A stretch of 41,039 nucleotides of DNA, from contig JAFSEA010000050.1 in assembly GCA_017435965.1 (NCBI GenBank), positions 1 through 41,039 on the forward strand, read 5' to 3'. This DNA is from Oscillospiraceae bacterium. GTDB taxonomy: Bacteria > Bacillota > Clostridia > Oscillospirales > JAAYXM01. Positions 8,289 to 14,855 of the stretch are shown piece after piece (the stretch's first letter is position 1; every line of letters begins with the position of its first letter). The notes beneath the pieces were generated by a model. It saw nothing but the letters and a program-made list of their open reading frames with translations, was not told where the DNA came from and made no database searches. A program made the translations under genes and the position numbers.

Positions 8289-8687
8289 ATGTGTATGTCA
8301 ACTAAATCTATGGGAGAAATTATCAGCACATTACGAAGGGAAAAAGGGAAGACTCAAAAAGAACTTGCGGATATGCTGAACATTACCGATAAGGCAGTTT
8401 CAAAGTGGGAGAGGGATGTTGCGTGTCCGGACACACAAACAATCCCTAAATTGGCGGAAATTCTCGGCGTTTCGGTTGAAGAACTGATGAATGCAAAATC
8501 CGTGCCGCCAACCGGACATAAAGGAGCATCTTATTTGTTTGAATTTCTTTTGAAGGTCGTTCCTCTTGCAATGGGAATAGCAGTTGTTGTAACTTCATTG
8601 TTAGATAAACTTGATGTAACATCAGGATTCACAATGCTTGGAATTGGTATCGCTTGTACCGGAATACATTTGCTTTTATATAAGTAA
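8289..8687 (+). CDS. XRE-family transcriptional regulator with two C-terminal membrane segments
   Basis: A 132-residue protein. Residues 8-65 form a Cro/C1-type helix-turn-helix (LRREKGKTQKELADML, then ITDKAVSKWERD recognition region and ILGVSVEELM). Residues about 84-104 and 112-131 are hydrophobic and could span the membrane as a hairpin, so the DNA-binding domain would be membrane tethered. The start ATG has AAGGAG 5 nt upstream; a second ATG two codons later is possible. The 3' end overlaps the convergent flavodoxin gene by 12 nt. Targets are unknown; the inverted repeat over its own -35 box suggests autoregulation. Confidence 0.88.
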   Translation: MCMSTKSMGEIISTLRREKGKTQKELADMLNITDKAVSKWERDVACPDTQTIPKLAEILGVSVEELMNAKSVPPTGHKGASYLFEFLLKVVPLAMGIAVVVTSLLDKLDVTSGFTMLGIGIACTGIHLLLYK

Positions 8688-9125
8688 TAAAGATTCGAAA
8701 AAGCTGACAGCTTCAGCGATTTCCGTTTCGGTCGGATGCTTCTTATTCATTCCGCCGATTATCTTCCATGGTCCGTAAGTGTTGTAACCTTTACAGCCGT
8801 ATTCGCCTAACAAAATCGCTTCTTTTTGTTTTGCTTCAGCAATTATAGACTTTGTAAACCGATTGCTCGTTTTGGCGCAAGTATATAAGAAAAATACTTT
8901 TTTGTGTTTAGGTAAATTCTCTTTCAAGAAATTTTCGACAGAACTATAAAACTTTCCGAAATCAATGCCGGAAGCAAACCCTATTATATCATATTCCGAA
9001 AGATCAGCTTGTTTTTGTTGCGTGGCGTCAATCAGCACAACATCGTGCTTTTCGGAAATTGCATTGACCAATTTGAGTGTATTGCCATGATGCGTTGATG
9101 CATAAACAATAGCCGCTTTTTTCAT
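8676..9125 (-). CDS. Flavodoxin-domain protein
   Basis: A 149-residue single-domain flavodoxin fold. The N-terminal strand and FMN phosphate loop read KKAAIVYASTHHGNT, followed by DIIGFASGIDFGKFY (second FMN loop) and VFFLYTCAKTS. The length is standard for short-chain flavodoxins and related flavodoxin-family electron carriers. The gene is alone, converges with the XRE regulator (12-nt overlap) and lies downstream of the rpsI terminator. The ribosome site is weak (GGTGG). The redox partner is not evident. Confidence 0.85.
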   Translation of the reverse strand: MKKAAIVYASTHHGNTLKLVNAISEKHDVVLIDATQQKQADLSEYDIIGFASGIDFGKFYSSVENFLKENLPKHKKVFFLYTCAKTSNRFTKSIIAEAKQKEAILLGEYGCKGYNTYGPWKIIGGMNKKHPTETEIAEAVSFFESLLLI

Positions 9126-9161
9126 TTTTCATACCACCATTTATTTTAGATAAGTGTAATG

Positions 9162-9190
9162 ATTATAGCATAAAGCAGAATGAAATTTAA
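9162..9190 (-). promoter_or_regulatory. Possible promoter of the flavodoxin gene
   Basis: On the - strand a perfect TATAAT (9162-9167) is preceded at 17 bp by a poor -35, TTAAAT (9185-9190), between the rpsI terminator and the start codon. Confidence 0.4.
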
Positions 9191-9228
9191 ATAAAGAAAT
9201 CCCCGAAAACCGTGATGGTTTCGGGGAT
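9190..9228 (-). terminator. Terminator of the rplM-rpsI operon
   Basis: On the - strand the stem is formed by positions 9217-9228 and 9200-9211 (about 12 bp) followed by a T-rich TTTCTTTATTT tract. Confidence 0.9.
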
Positions 9229-9252
9229 ACATTTGTCTTTGTAAGATAATAA

Positions 9253-9657
9253 TTATCTCTTTGAGAACTGGGGAGCACGACGTGCAGCTTTGAGACCGTA
9301 CTTCTTGCGTTCCTTCATTCTCGGGTCACGAGTGAGGAAGCCTTCCTTCTTGAGTACTGCACGGAACTCTTCGTTTACATTGAGAAGAGCACGAGCGATA
9401 CCATGACGGATAGCACCTGCCTGACCTGTAACACCGCCACCGATAACTGTTGCATCAATGTCAACCTTATCAAGCATATCTGTTGAAACGAGGGGCTGAC
9501 GAACGATGAGCTTAAGTGTATCGAGACCGAAATAGTTGTCAATCTCACGGTTGTTGATTGTTATTTTACCGCTACCATTGGGGTAAACATGAACTCTTGC
9601 AACAGAAGACTTTCTTCTTCCTGTGCCGTAAAAATAAGGTTTCTTAGGCTTATACAT
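9253..9657 (-). CDS. rpsI: 30S ribosomal protein S9 (uS9)
   Basis: A 134-residue S9 protein with the family's [15 protein letters not shown] start, the [19 protein letters not shown] core and the basic C-terminus ending FSKR that reaches the P-site tRNA. The start codon overlaps the rplM stop by one base (TAATG), with GAGGAGG a few bases upstream inside rplM, so translation is coupled. Confidence 0.98.
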   Translation of the reverse strand: MYKPKKPYFYGTGRRKSSVARVHVYPNGSGKITINNREIDNYFGLDTLKLIVRQPLVSTDMLDKVDIDATVIGGGVTGQAGAIRHGIARALLNVNEEFRAVLKKEGFLTRDPRMKERKKYGLKAARRAPQFSKR

Positions 9658-10100
9658 TATTTTACCTCCTCATACGAAGTGAATGCTACCGGCTTCTGAG
9701 CTGCATGGATGTGCTCTGCACCTGCAAATACCTTGAGGCGGCTGAGAGCCTTTCTGCCGATAACTGTTCTCGGAATCATTCCCTTAACAGCAAGCTCCAT
9801 AGCGAGCTCGGGCTTTTCCTTCATGAGAATGCGATACTGAACCTCTTTGAGGCCGCCAACGTATCCGGAGTGAGTGCGGTAATACTTCTGGTTGAGCTTG
9901 TTTCCTGTAAGGATTGCTTTTTCAGCGTTGATGACGATTACGAAATCTCCGCAGTCAACATGCGGTGTGTAATCTGTCTTGTGCTTTCCACGAAGAAGAA
10001 CAGCAGCCTGAGCAGCGGTTGCACCGAGGGGCTTGTTAGCAGCATCAAGGATGTACCACTTGCGGGTAACTGTCTTTTCGTTTGCCATAAATGTAGACAT
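9657..10100 (-). CDS. rplM: 50S ribosomal protein L13 (uL13)
   Basis: A 147-residue L13 with [12 protein letters not shown], the [16 protein letters not shown] block, and [13 protein letters not shown] near the C-terminus. The ATG at 10100 follows GGAGGTAGCAAA; an ATG four codons inside is also possible. It is first gene of the rplM-rpsI operon, driven by a near-consensus promoter and preceded by a structured leader. Confidence 0.98.
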   Translation of the reverse strand: MSTFMANEKTVTRKWYILDAANKPLGATAAQAAVLLRGKHKTDYTPHVDCGDFVIVINAEKAILTGNKLNQKYYRTHSGYVGGLKEVQYRILMKEKPELAMELAVKGMIPRTVIGRKALSRLKVFAGAEHIHAAQKPVAFTSYEEVK

Positions 10101-10126
10101 TTTGCTACCTCCGTTATTTTTTGTTT

Positions 10127-10210
10127 CGCAACGGATTTTCTAAGTGTCGGGAAAAAAGAATGTAAAAAAACATTCCCTTTTACCGTCACTTAGTATATAA
10201 TCTAATTGCG
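10127..10210 (-). promoter_or_regulatory. Structured rplM leader (candidate L13 autoregulatory leader)
   Basis: In the about 110-nt 5' UTR three nested pairings can be drawn: an outer CGCAA/TTGCG (10206-10210 with 10127-10131), a middle CTAAGTG/CACTTAG (10187-10193 with 10140-10146), and an inner hairpin between GGGAATGT and ACATTC...CCC. Firmicutes rplM operons are known to carry an L13-binding leader of this kind; assignment to that family is by position and shape only. Confidence 0.6.
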
Positions 10211-10220
10211 AACAGGTTAT

Positions 10221-10249
10221 ATCATACACACTTTTGAGAAAAAAGTCAA
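10221..10249 (-). promoter_or_regulatory. Promoter of the rplM-rpsI operon
   Basis: On the - strand TTGACT (10244-10249), 17-bp spacer, TATGAT (10221-10226). Confidence 0.85.
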
Positions 10250-10290
10250 CAACAATTTTTGATTTTTTTAATTTACACTTTTCAATCTCT

Positions 10291-10330
10291 CGATTTCTCT
10301 CGTTTTCTCTCGATTTCTCTCGTTTTCTCA
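10291..10330. repeat. 20-bp pyrimidine-rich tandem duplication
   Basis: The unit CGATTTCTCTCGTTTTCTCT occurs twice in tandem (second copy ends CA instead of CT). Each unit is itself two related 10-mers. It sits between the rplM promoter and the ttcA ribosome site. Confidence 0.85.
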
Positions 10331-10363
10331 AATTGCAATTTAAAATTTTTGGAGGTTTTTTCG

Positions 10364-11125
10364 ATGCAACGTATGCTAAGTTTGGTCAGAAAGTGCGTGG
10401 CTGAGTACAAAATGATAGAAAATGGCGACATTATCGCCGTAGGAGTTTCGGGTGGCAAGGATTCTGTTATGCTCCTTGTTGCTCTTGCGGAGCTTCGGAG
10501 ATTTTATCCCAAGAGCTTTGAAATAAAAGCTATAACCGTGGATTCTGATCCGGGAAAAAGTGATTTTTCTCCCATAAGGGAAATCTGCGAGAAATATAAT
10601 GTAGAATACTCCGTGGTTGAAAGCAATATTTTTGATATCATATTCAATATAAGAAAAGAAGAAAACCCCTGTGCTCTCTGTGCCAAAATGAGAAGGGGAG
10701 TTCTTCACGATGAATTATTGCGTCTCGGCTGTAACAAAATTGCTTTGGGACACAATTTCAACGATGCAGTTGAAACTTTCGTTATGTCACAGATTTTCGA
10801 AGGCAGAATTTCTTGTTTTTCTCCCGTAACACATCTCGACAGAAAAGGGATATGGCAGATAAGGCCGCTTTTATATGCCGATGAGAGAATCATACGCGGA
10901 ACGGTGCGGCGTTTAAATCTTCCGGTAGTCAAAAATTTATGCCCTGCGGCAGGGAATACCAAGCGGCAGGAGATAAAAGAATTTGTCGCACAGATGAACT
11001 CAAAGTATCCCGGATATTCCGTTAAAATATTCAATTCCATGCAAAGACTTCCTTTAAAGGGATGGGAAGTCCTTGAGCACGACCCGAGAAGAGTGAAAAA
11101 AGAAAAAACTCAGACAAACGATTAG
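10364..11125 (+). CDS. ttcA: TtcA-family tRNA 2-thiocytidine biosynthesis protein
   Basis: A 253-residue PP-loop ATPase. The SGGKDS ATP-pyrophosphatase loop is at 29-34. C103 and C106 in PCALCAKMRRG and C193 in NLCPAAG correspond to the three iron-sulfur ligands of the TtcA family, which thiolates cytidine 32 in the anticodon loop. The ATG at 10364 has GGAGG 8 nt upstream; the longer frame upstream only reads the pyrimidine repeat. The last codons overlap the convergent tcdA gene by 4 nt and contain that gene's terminator. Some Firmicutes PP-loop homologues of this subfamily have untested specificity, so the exact target base is inferred. Confidence 0.85.
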   Translation: MQRMLSLVRKCVAEYKMIENGDIIAVGVSGGKDSVMLLVALAELRRFYPKSFEIKAITVDSDPGKSDFSPIREICEKYNVEYSVVESNIFDIIFNIRKEENPCALCAKMRRGVLHDELLRLGCNKIALGHNFNDAVETFVMSQIFEGRISCFSPVTHLDRKGIWQIRPLLYADERIIRGTVRRLNLPVVKNLCPAAGNTKRQEIKEFVAQMNSKYPGYSVKIFNSMQRLPLKGWEVLEHDPRRVKKEKTQTND

Positions 11126-11138
11126 TCATTTGTCTGAG
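11094..11138 (-). terminator. tcdA terminator embedded in the 3' end of ttcA
   Basis: CTCAGACAAA (11109-11118) and TTTGTCTGAG (11129-11138) are perfect 10-bp arms around the overlapping stop codons. On the - strand the stem is followed by TTTTTTCTTTTTTC, a good terminator for tcdA. On the + strand no T-run follows. Confidence 0.85.
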
Positions 11139-11808
11139 AAATGAGGTCTTTAATTGCTTCTCCTGCGAGAATGAGACCGGCAGTACCAACAACCCATGCA
11201 GCACTTCCGGGTGTTCTTGTGTTGATGACGGGTGTCTCTTCTGAATAAACGACCTTCAGGTGTCGGACTCCACGGACACCTAACTCTTTTCGCATAATCT
11301 TTGCGAGGGGACACATTTTTGTCTTTGAAATGTCTGAGACCCGAAAAGCTGTTGCATCAAGCTTGTTTCCTGTACCCATAGATGATATAACCGGAATGTC
11401 ACGTTCTTTTGCTGAACACAAAAGATGAATCTTATCGGTGACACAGTCGATGGCATCTATGATATAATCCGGCTTCATTGCAAAAAAATGTTCGCAGGTA
11501 TCTTTTGTATATCTTTCGGGATCGACTGTGATTTCCGCATCGGGATTTATACTGCGAAGTCGATTTGCAACCACTTCGGCTTTGAACTTTCCGACTGTAT
11601 CGGTAAGTGCACAAAGCTGCCGGTTTAAGTTGCTTTCATTTACGGTATCGAAATCAACAAGGGTGATTTTACCCACTCCTGAACGGGCAACGGCTTCTGC
11701 GGCATACCCGCCTACACCACCAAGACCAAATATCATAACGTGACACTTTGATAATTTTATAAGAGCATCATCGCCTAAAAGCATTGATAATCGTGAAAAC
11801 TTATTCAT
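11122..11808 (-). CDS. tcdA: tRNA threonylcarbamoyladenosine dehydratase (TcdA/YrvM, ThiF/HesA fold)
   Basis: A 228-residue E1-like enzyme that uses ATP to cyclise t6A at position 37 of ANN-decoding tRNAs. The nucleotide-binding GLGGVGG is at 28-34 and is followed by LVDFDTVNESNLNRQL, both typical of the TcdA/MoeB/ThiF fold; IIDAIDCVTDK and the N-terminal RLSMLLGDDAL mark the TcdA branch. It is somewhat shorter than the 250-270 residues of characterised members, mainly at the C-terminus. The ATG at 11808 follows a GGGGGA site; the longer frame upstream runs into the 6S-like RNA. It has no separate promoter that I can see, so it may be read from the RNA's promoter. Confidence 0.9.
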   Translation of the reverse strand: MNKFSRLSMLLGDDALIKLSKCHVMIFGLGGVGGYAAEAVARSGVGKITLVDFDTVNESNLNRQLCALTDTVGKFKAEVVANRLRSINPDAEITVDPERYTKDTCEHFFAMKPDYIIDAIDCVTDKIHLLCSAKERDIPVISSMGTGNKLDATAFRVSDISKTKMCPLAKIMRKELGVRGVRHLKVVYSEETPVINTRTPGSAAWVVGTAGLILAGEAIKDLISQTND

Positions 11809-11817
11809 AATAAAATT

Positions 11818-12023
11818 CCCCCGCAACTGCCGTGTGTACCAGTTTATAACCTGCACGAACGCAGGTGGGTTTCCTCTCCGAAAATTCATGTGCTTCCAAC
11901 GTCCGATGCGCAAACGGCACATCAGGAGGCCTGCTATCCGTTCCGGAAGGCGGGAATCCCGTTATAGTAATGTGGGTTTAAAATGATACATCACGCACAG
12001 AGCAGGGTGGTTACCTACCTTAC
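11818..12023 (-). ncRNA. ssrS: Probable 6S RNA
   Basis: A roughly 205-nt RNA is predicted by three observations. First, a strong promoter (TTGCCA-17-TATAAT) sits at its 5' end. Second, 11985-12007 and 11819-11840 pair as a long interrupted closing stem of about 19 pairs, and internal hairpins follow (UCCUGAUGUGC with GCGCAUCGGA; ACCUGC/GCAGGU near the 3' side), matching the closing stem, open bubble and terminal stem layout of 6S RNA. Third, in Bacillus the 6S-1 gene lies next to yrvM (tcdA), the same neighbour as here. 6S RNA binds sigma-A RNA polymerase as a promoter mimic. I could not run a covariance model, so a structured tcdA leader of another kind remains possible. The 3' end abuts the tcdA ribosome site. 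Confidence 0.7.
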
Positions 12024-12029
12024 GTTTAA

Positions 12030-12058
12030 ATTATAACATTGGAATAATTGAATGGCAA
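12030..12058 (-). promoter_or_regulatory. Promoter of the 6S-like RNA
   Basis: On the - strand TTGCCA (12053-12058), 17-bp spacer, TATAAT (12030-12035). Confidence 0.85.
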
Positions 12059-12077
12059 TAGTCTGCCTGTACACAAA

Positions 12078-12362
12078 TTATTCCTCGTCTTCCTCTAAAG
12101 CTTCTTCCATAAAGGCTTCATAAGCAGCTTCGAGCTCTGCTTCATCATCAACGGTAGATAAAACTTCTTCGCCGTTCTCGTCCTTGTCGAGACGGAGAAT
12201 GATGATTTCCGAAACGTTTTCGTCATCATCGGATGCATCAGCTTCTGTGAAGGCAAGGTACATCTTTGAATTAAGCTCTATTGTATCAATATGCTCAAAT
12301 TCATATTCGTTTCCTTCGTCGTCGGTAAGTGTAATGATATCTGCACCGAATTTGTTGTCCAT
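12078..12362 (-). CDS. DUF1292 family protein
   Basis: A 94-residue, very acidic small protein of the DUF1292 (YrzB-like) family, recognised by DIITLTDDEGNEYEFEHIDTIE and the following EIIILRL strand, and by the Glu/Asp-rich C-terminal tail. Function unknown in the family; in Firmicutes it often sits near ruvX/yrzL and tRNA-processing genes. The ATG at 12362 has AAGGAG 9 nt upstream; a TTG three codons earlier falls too close to that site. A TATAAT lies just upstream of the ribosome site but no convincing -35 was seen. Confidence 0.88.
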   Translation of the reverse strand: MDNKFGADIITLTDDEGNEYEFEHIDTIELNSKMYLAFTEADASDDDENVSEIIILRLDKDENGEEVLSTVDDEAELEAAYEAFMEEALEEDEE

Positions 12363-12449
12363 ATTTCTCAACTCCTTTATTATAGGATACCTCGAAGTGT
12401 TGAATAAATCAATAAAAATTTTGTTAAATAAAAATTTTTTATTTTACTG

Positions 12450-12478
12450 TTGACTTTCGGGAATAATGATGGTATACT
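12450..12478 (+). promoter_or_regulatory. Promoter of the infC-rpmI-rplT operon
   Basis: TTGACT (12450-12455), 17-bp spacer, TATACT (12473-12478). Confidence 0.88.
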
Positions 12479-12484
12479 ATCATC

Positions 12485-12615
12485 TGTTAAAAGAAAGTAG
12501 GGCTATCCCGTCCTCACCTCAAGCATTGTAAAGAGGTCAAGATTGTTTTTGCACTTTTGTGTAGGAGTCTGTTTGAGCACGGGTAAGTTTTGCCCGTGCT
12601 TTTAAGTTTTGGAGG
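12485..12615 (+). promoter_or_regulatory. L20-type attenuator leader upstream of infC
   Basis: The 5' UTR of about 140 nt carries a terminator just before the infC ribosome site. In Firmicutes infC-rpmI-rplT operons are autoregulated by L20 through such a leader. Family membership is inferred from position and terminator; the upstream L20-binding helices were not resolved by eye. Confidence 0.7.
12577..12603 (+). terminator. Attenuator terminator in the infC leader
   Basis: GCACGGG (12577-12583) pairs with CCCGTGC (12593-12599), extendable by a T-G pair, loop about 8 nt, followed by TTTT. Confidence 0.85.
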
Positions 12616-12624
12616 TGCTTTAGT

Positions 12625-13152
12625 ATCAGCAAGTTAGAACATCAAATCAATGAAGAAATTCGCGATAAGGAAGTTCGTCTTATCGATGCCGAGGGAAATC
12701 AGGTCGGAGTCGTTTCTGCCGATGAAGCGTTAAAGCTGGCAGATGAAAGCGGTCTTGACCTTGTTAAGATTGCTCCTCAGGCAGTTCCGCCGGTTTGCCG
12801 TATTATGGACTATGGTAAATTCAAATTTGAACAGGATAAGAGAGAAAAAGAGGCGCGAAAGAACCAGCGTGTAATCGACATAAAAGAAGTTCGTATGACG
12901 CCCAGCATTGATGTCCACGACTTTGAAGTCAAAATGAACAATGCAATCCGTTTCCTCAAATCCGGATGCAAGGTCAAAGTTGCCGTTCGTTTTAAAGGAC
13001 GTGAGCTTGCACACACAAACTTGGGAACAGAGTTACTTAAAAGATTTTCGGACGGTTGTGCCGAATTTGGTAATCTTGATAAAGTGCCCAAGCTTGAAGG
13101 TCGTCAGATGGTTATGTTTCTGACATCTAAAGTTCCACCTAAATCAAATTAG
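12625..13152 (+). CDS. infC: Translation initiation factor IF-3, initiated at an AUC codon
   Basis: A 175-residue IF-3. The N-domain reads SKLEHQINEEIRDKEVRLID and the linker and C-domain contain CRIMDYGKFKFEQDKREKEA and the ending KLEGRQMVMFL. The first in-frame ATG is internal (12805) and would delete the N-domain. The upstream frame is open and conserved to ATC-AGC-AAG at 12625, with GGAGGT exactly 8 nt before the ATC, and contains no ATG, GTG or TTG. IF-3 genes are known for AUU starts, which IF-3 itself discriminates against (autoregulation); AUC here fits the same logic. rpmI and rplT follow. Confidence 0.95.
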   Translation: MSKLEHQINEEIRDKEVRLIDAEGNQVGVVSADEALKLADESGLDLVKIAPQAVPPVCRIMDYGKFKFEQDKREKEARKNQRVIDIKEVRMTPSIDVHDFEVKMNNAIRFLKSGCKVKVAVRFKGRELAHTNLGTELLKRFSDGCAEFGNLDKVPKLEGRQMVMFLTSKVPPKSN

Positions 13153-13180
13153 TAATTAATTTACGAGAGGAGAAATTTAA

Positions 13181-13378
13181 ATGCCTAAGATCAAAACACA
13201 CAGCGGTGCTTCCAAGCGTTTTAAGGTAACAAAAAACGGCAAGGTTAAAATCAACCGCGCAAACAGACGTCACATTCTTAACAAGAAGAGCACAAAGCTC
13301 AAGAGAGGTCTTCGTCAGGCAGCATATGCTTCACCTGCTAACGAAGCAACACTTAAGCGTTTGGTCCCGTATAACTAA
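13181..13378 (+). CDS. rpmI: 50S ribosomal protein L35 (bL35)
   Basis: A 65-residue basic protein with the L35 signature [20 protein letters not shown] and the [13 protein letters not shown] segment. GAGAGGAG precedes the ATG. Middle gene of the infC operon. Confidence 0.98.
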   Translation: MPKIKTHSGASKRFKVTKNGKVKINRANRRHILNKKSTKLKRGLRQAAYASPANEATLKRLVPYN

Positions 13379-13405
13379 GATTCACGACATAGGAGGTAAA
13401 TTAGA

Positions 13406-13759
13406 ATGGCTAGAGTTAAAGGCGCAATGATGACGCGCAAAAGAAGAAAAAAGATTTTAAAGCTTGCTAAGGGTTACTGGGGTGCAAAATCCAAGCACTT
13501 CAAGATGGCCAACCAGGCTGTTATGAAGTCCCTCACATATGCATATGTAGGACGTAAGCTCAAAAAGCGTGATTTCCGTCGTCTCTGGATCACCAGAATT
13601 TCTGCAGCTGCAAAGATGAACGGCATCAACTATTCACGTTTCATGAACGGTCTCAAGAAGGCAAACGTTGATATCAACCGTAAGATGCTTGCTGACATTG
13701 CACACAACGATCCCGCAGCTTTCACAGCTCTTGTTGAGCTTGCAAAGTCCAAAATCTAA
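13406..13759 (+). CDS. rplT: 50S ribosomal protein L20 (bL20)
   Basis: A 117-residue L20: [20 protein letters not shown], then [15 protein letters not shown] and the globular C-terminal half [19 protein letters not shown] precedes the start. As in other Firmicutes it is the likely feedback repressor acting on the infC leader. No clear terminator separates it from the ldh-like gene 58 nt downstream. Confidence 0.98.
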   Translation: MARVKGAMMTRKRRKKILKLAKGYWGAKSKHFKMANQAVMKSLTYAYVGRKLKKRDFRRLWITRISAAAKMNGINYSRFMNGLKKANVDINRKMLADIAHNDPAAFTALVELAKSKI

Positions 13760-13817
13760 CCTTTTTATTCAAAAGAAAAATAACACGCATCAATAATCAT
13801 ATGAGGTATTTAACGAT

Positions 13818-14765
13818 ATGAAAAAGAAAAAGTCAAAGGTAGCCATAATTGGAGCAGGTTTTGTCGGTGCTGCATCTGCATATGCAATTGCACTTAAGAA
13901 AATTTGCTCAGAGCTCGTTCTTATTGATGTTAATGCAGATAAAGCCATAGGTGAGGCGGCAGATATTGCACACGGTCTTCCTTTCCTTGGTTCAATGGAT
14001 GTCTATGCAGGAGATTATTCCTGTGTTAAGGATTGTAATGTTATAGTAATTACTGCAGGTGCAAACAGAAAGGTCGGCGAAACTCGCCTTGACCTTGCTA
14101 AGAAGAACACCGCTATTGCAAAGGATATTACAGCTAACATTATGAAGTACTACAACGGTGGTGTTATCCTTGTTGTAGCAAATCCTGTTGACATTCTCAC
14201 CTATATGATTTCAAAGTGGACAGGTCTTCCAAAGGGTATGGTCATAGGAAGCGGTACCACACTTGATACAATTCGTTTCAGAAGCTCCCTTGCAAATATA
14301 ACCGGTATTGACTGTACAAACATTCACGGTTATATCATCGGTGAGCACGGCGATTCTCAGGTTCCCGTGTGGAGTAATACTCACATTGCGGGTATTGAAA
14401 TCGAGGACTATTGCAGCTCTAACGGAATCCGCCTTGACGATGAAGTTAAGGATAATATTCTTGAACAAATCAAGACAGGCGGAGCTGAGATCATCAAGAG
14501 AAAAGGTGCAACCTATTATGGTGTTGCAGTATGCGTAGCAACTCTTGTTGATTCTCTTATGAGAGACAGCGATACAATCAGAACTGTAAGTACGGTTCTT
14601 GACGGAGAGTTCGGCATCCATGATGTTGCACTTTCCTTGCCAACAATAATTGGTTCAAGCGGTGCAAAGAGAGTTCTTCTTCCGAAGATTACAGATAAAG
14701 AGCTTGAACTCTTCTGTAAGTCGGCGGATGCTTGTAAAGCAGTTCTCAAAGGTTGCGAAGAATAA
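13818..14765 (+). CDS. ldh: L-lactate dehydrogenase family enzyme, with Arg at the substrate-specificity position
   Basis: A 315-residue NAD-dependent LDH/MDH-family protein: IGAGFVGAASAYA Rossmann loop (11-23), GETRLDL (87-93), SGTTLDTIRFR (145-155), catalytic His177 in GEHGDSQVPVW and KGATYYG. These LDH-type blocks support reduction of pyruvate to L-lactate. However the residue that is Gln102 in Bacillus LDH numbering, in the loop normally ANQKPGETR, reads ANRKVGETR, giving Arg84; Arg at this place is the malate dehydrogenase residue and Gln-to-Arg is the classic LDH-to-MDH switch. Substrate is therefore uncertain. The ribosome site (GAGGT) is modest. A bidirectional terminator follows. Confidence 0.87.
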   Translation: MKKKKSKVAIIGAGFVGAASAYAIALKKICSELVLIDVNADKAIGEAADIAHGLPFLGSMDVYAGDYSCVKDCNVIVITAGANRKVGETRLDLAKKNTAIAKDITANIMKYYNGGVILVVANPVDILTYMISKWTGLPKGMVIGSGTTLDTIRFRSSLANITGIDCTNIHGYIIGEHGDSQVPVWSNTHIAGIEIEDYCSSNGIRLDDEVKDNILEQIKTGGAEIIKRKGATYYGVAVCVATLVDSLMRDSDTIRTVSTVLDGEFGIHDVALSLPTIIGSSGAKRVLLPKITDKELELFCKSADACKAVLKGCEE

Positions 14766-14775
14766 TTTAACAATA

Positions 14776-14809
14776 AAAATGAGTCCGATAAAAAATCGGG
14801 CTCATTTTT
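14776..14809. terminator. Bidirectional terminator between the ldh-like gene and the AraC gene
   Basis: AAAAATGAGTCCGAT pairs with ATCGGGCTCATTTTT (one G-U pair), 5-nt loop, with T-runs on both strands. Confidence 0.9.
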
Positions 14810-14855
14810 GTTTTGTTTATATTTGAAAGAAAGGTGAAGTGTATTCGTGTTCTTC

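Noticed and set aside
11809-11922. Longer N-terminus of TcdA
   Set aside because: It reads the 3' part of the 6S-like RNA and precedes the family's normal start; GGGGGA supports 11808.
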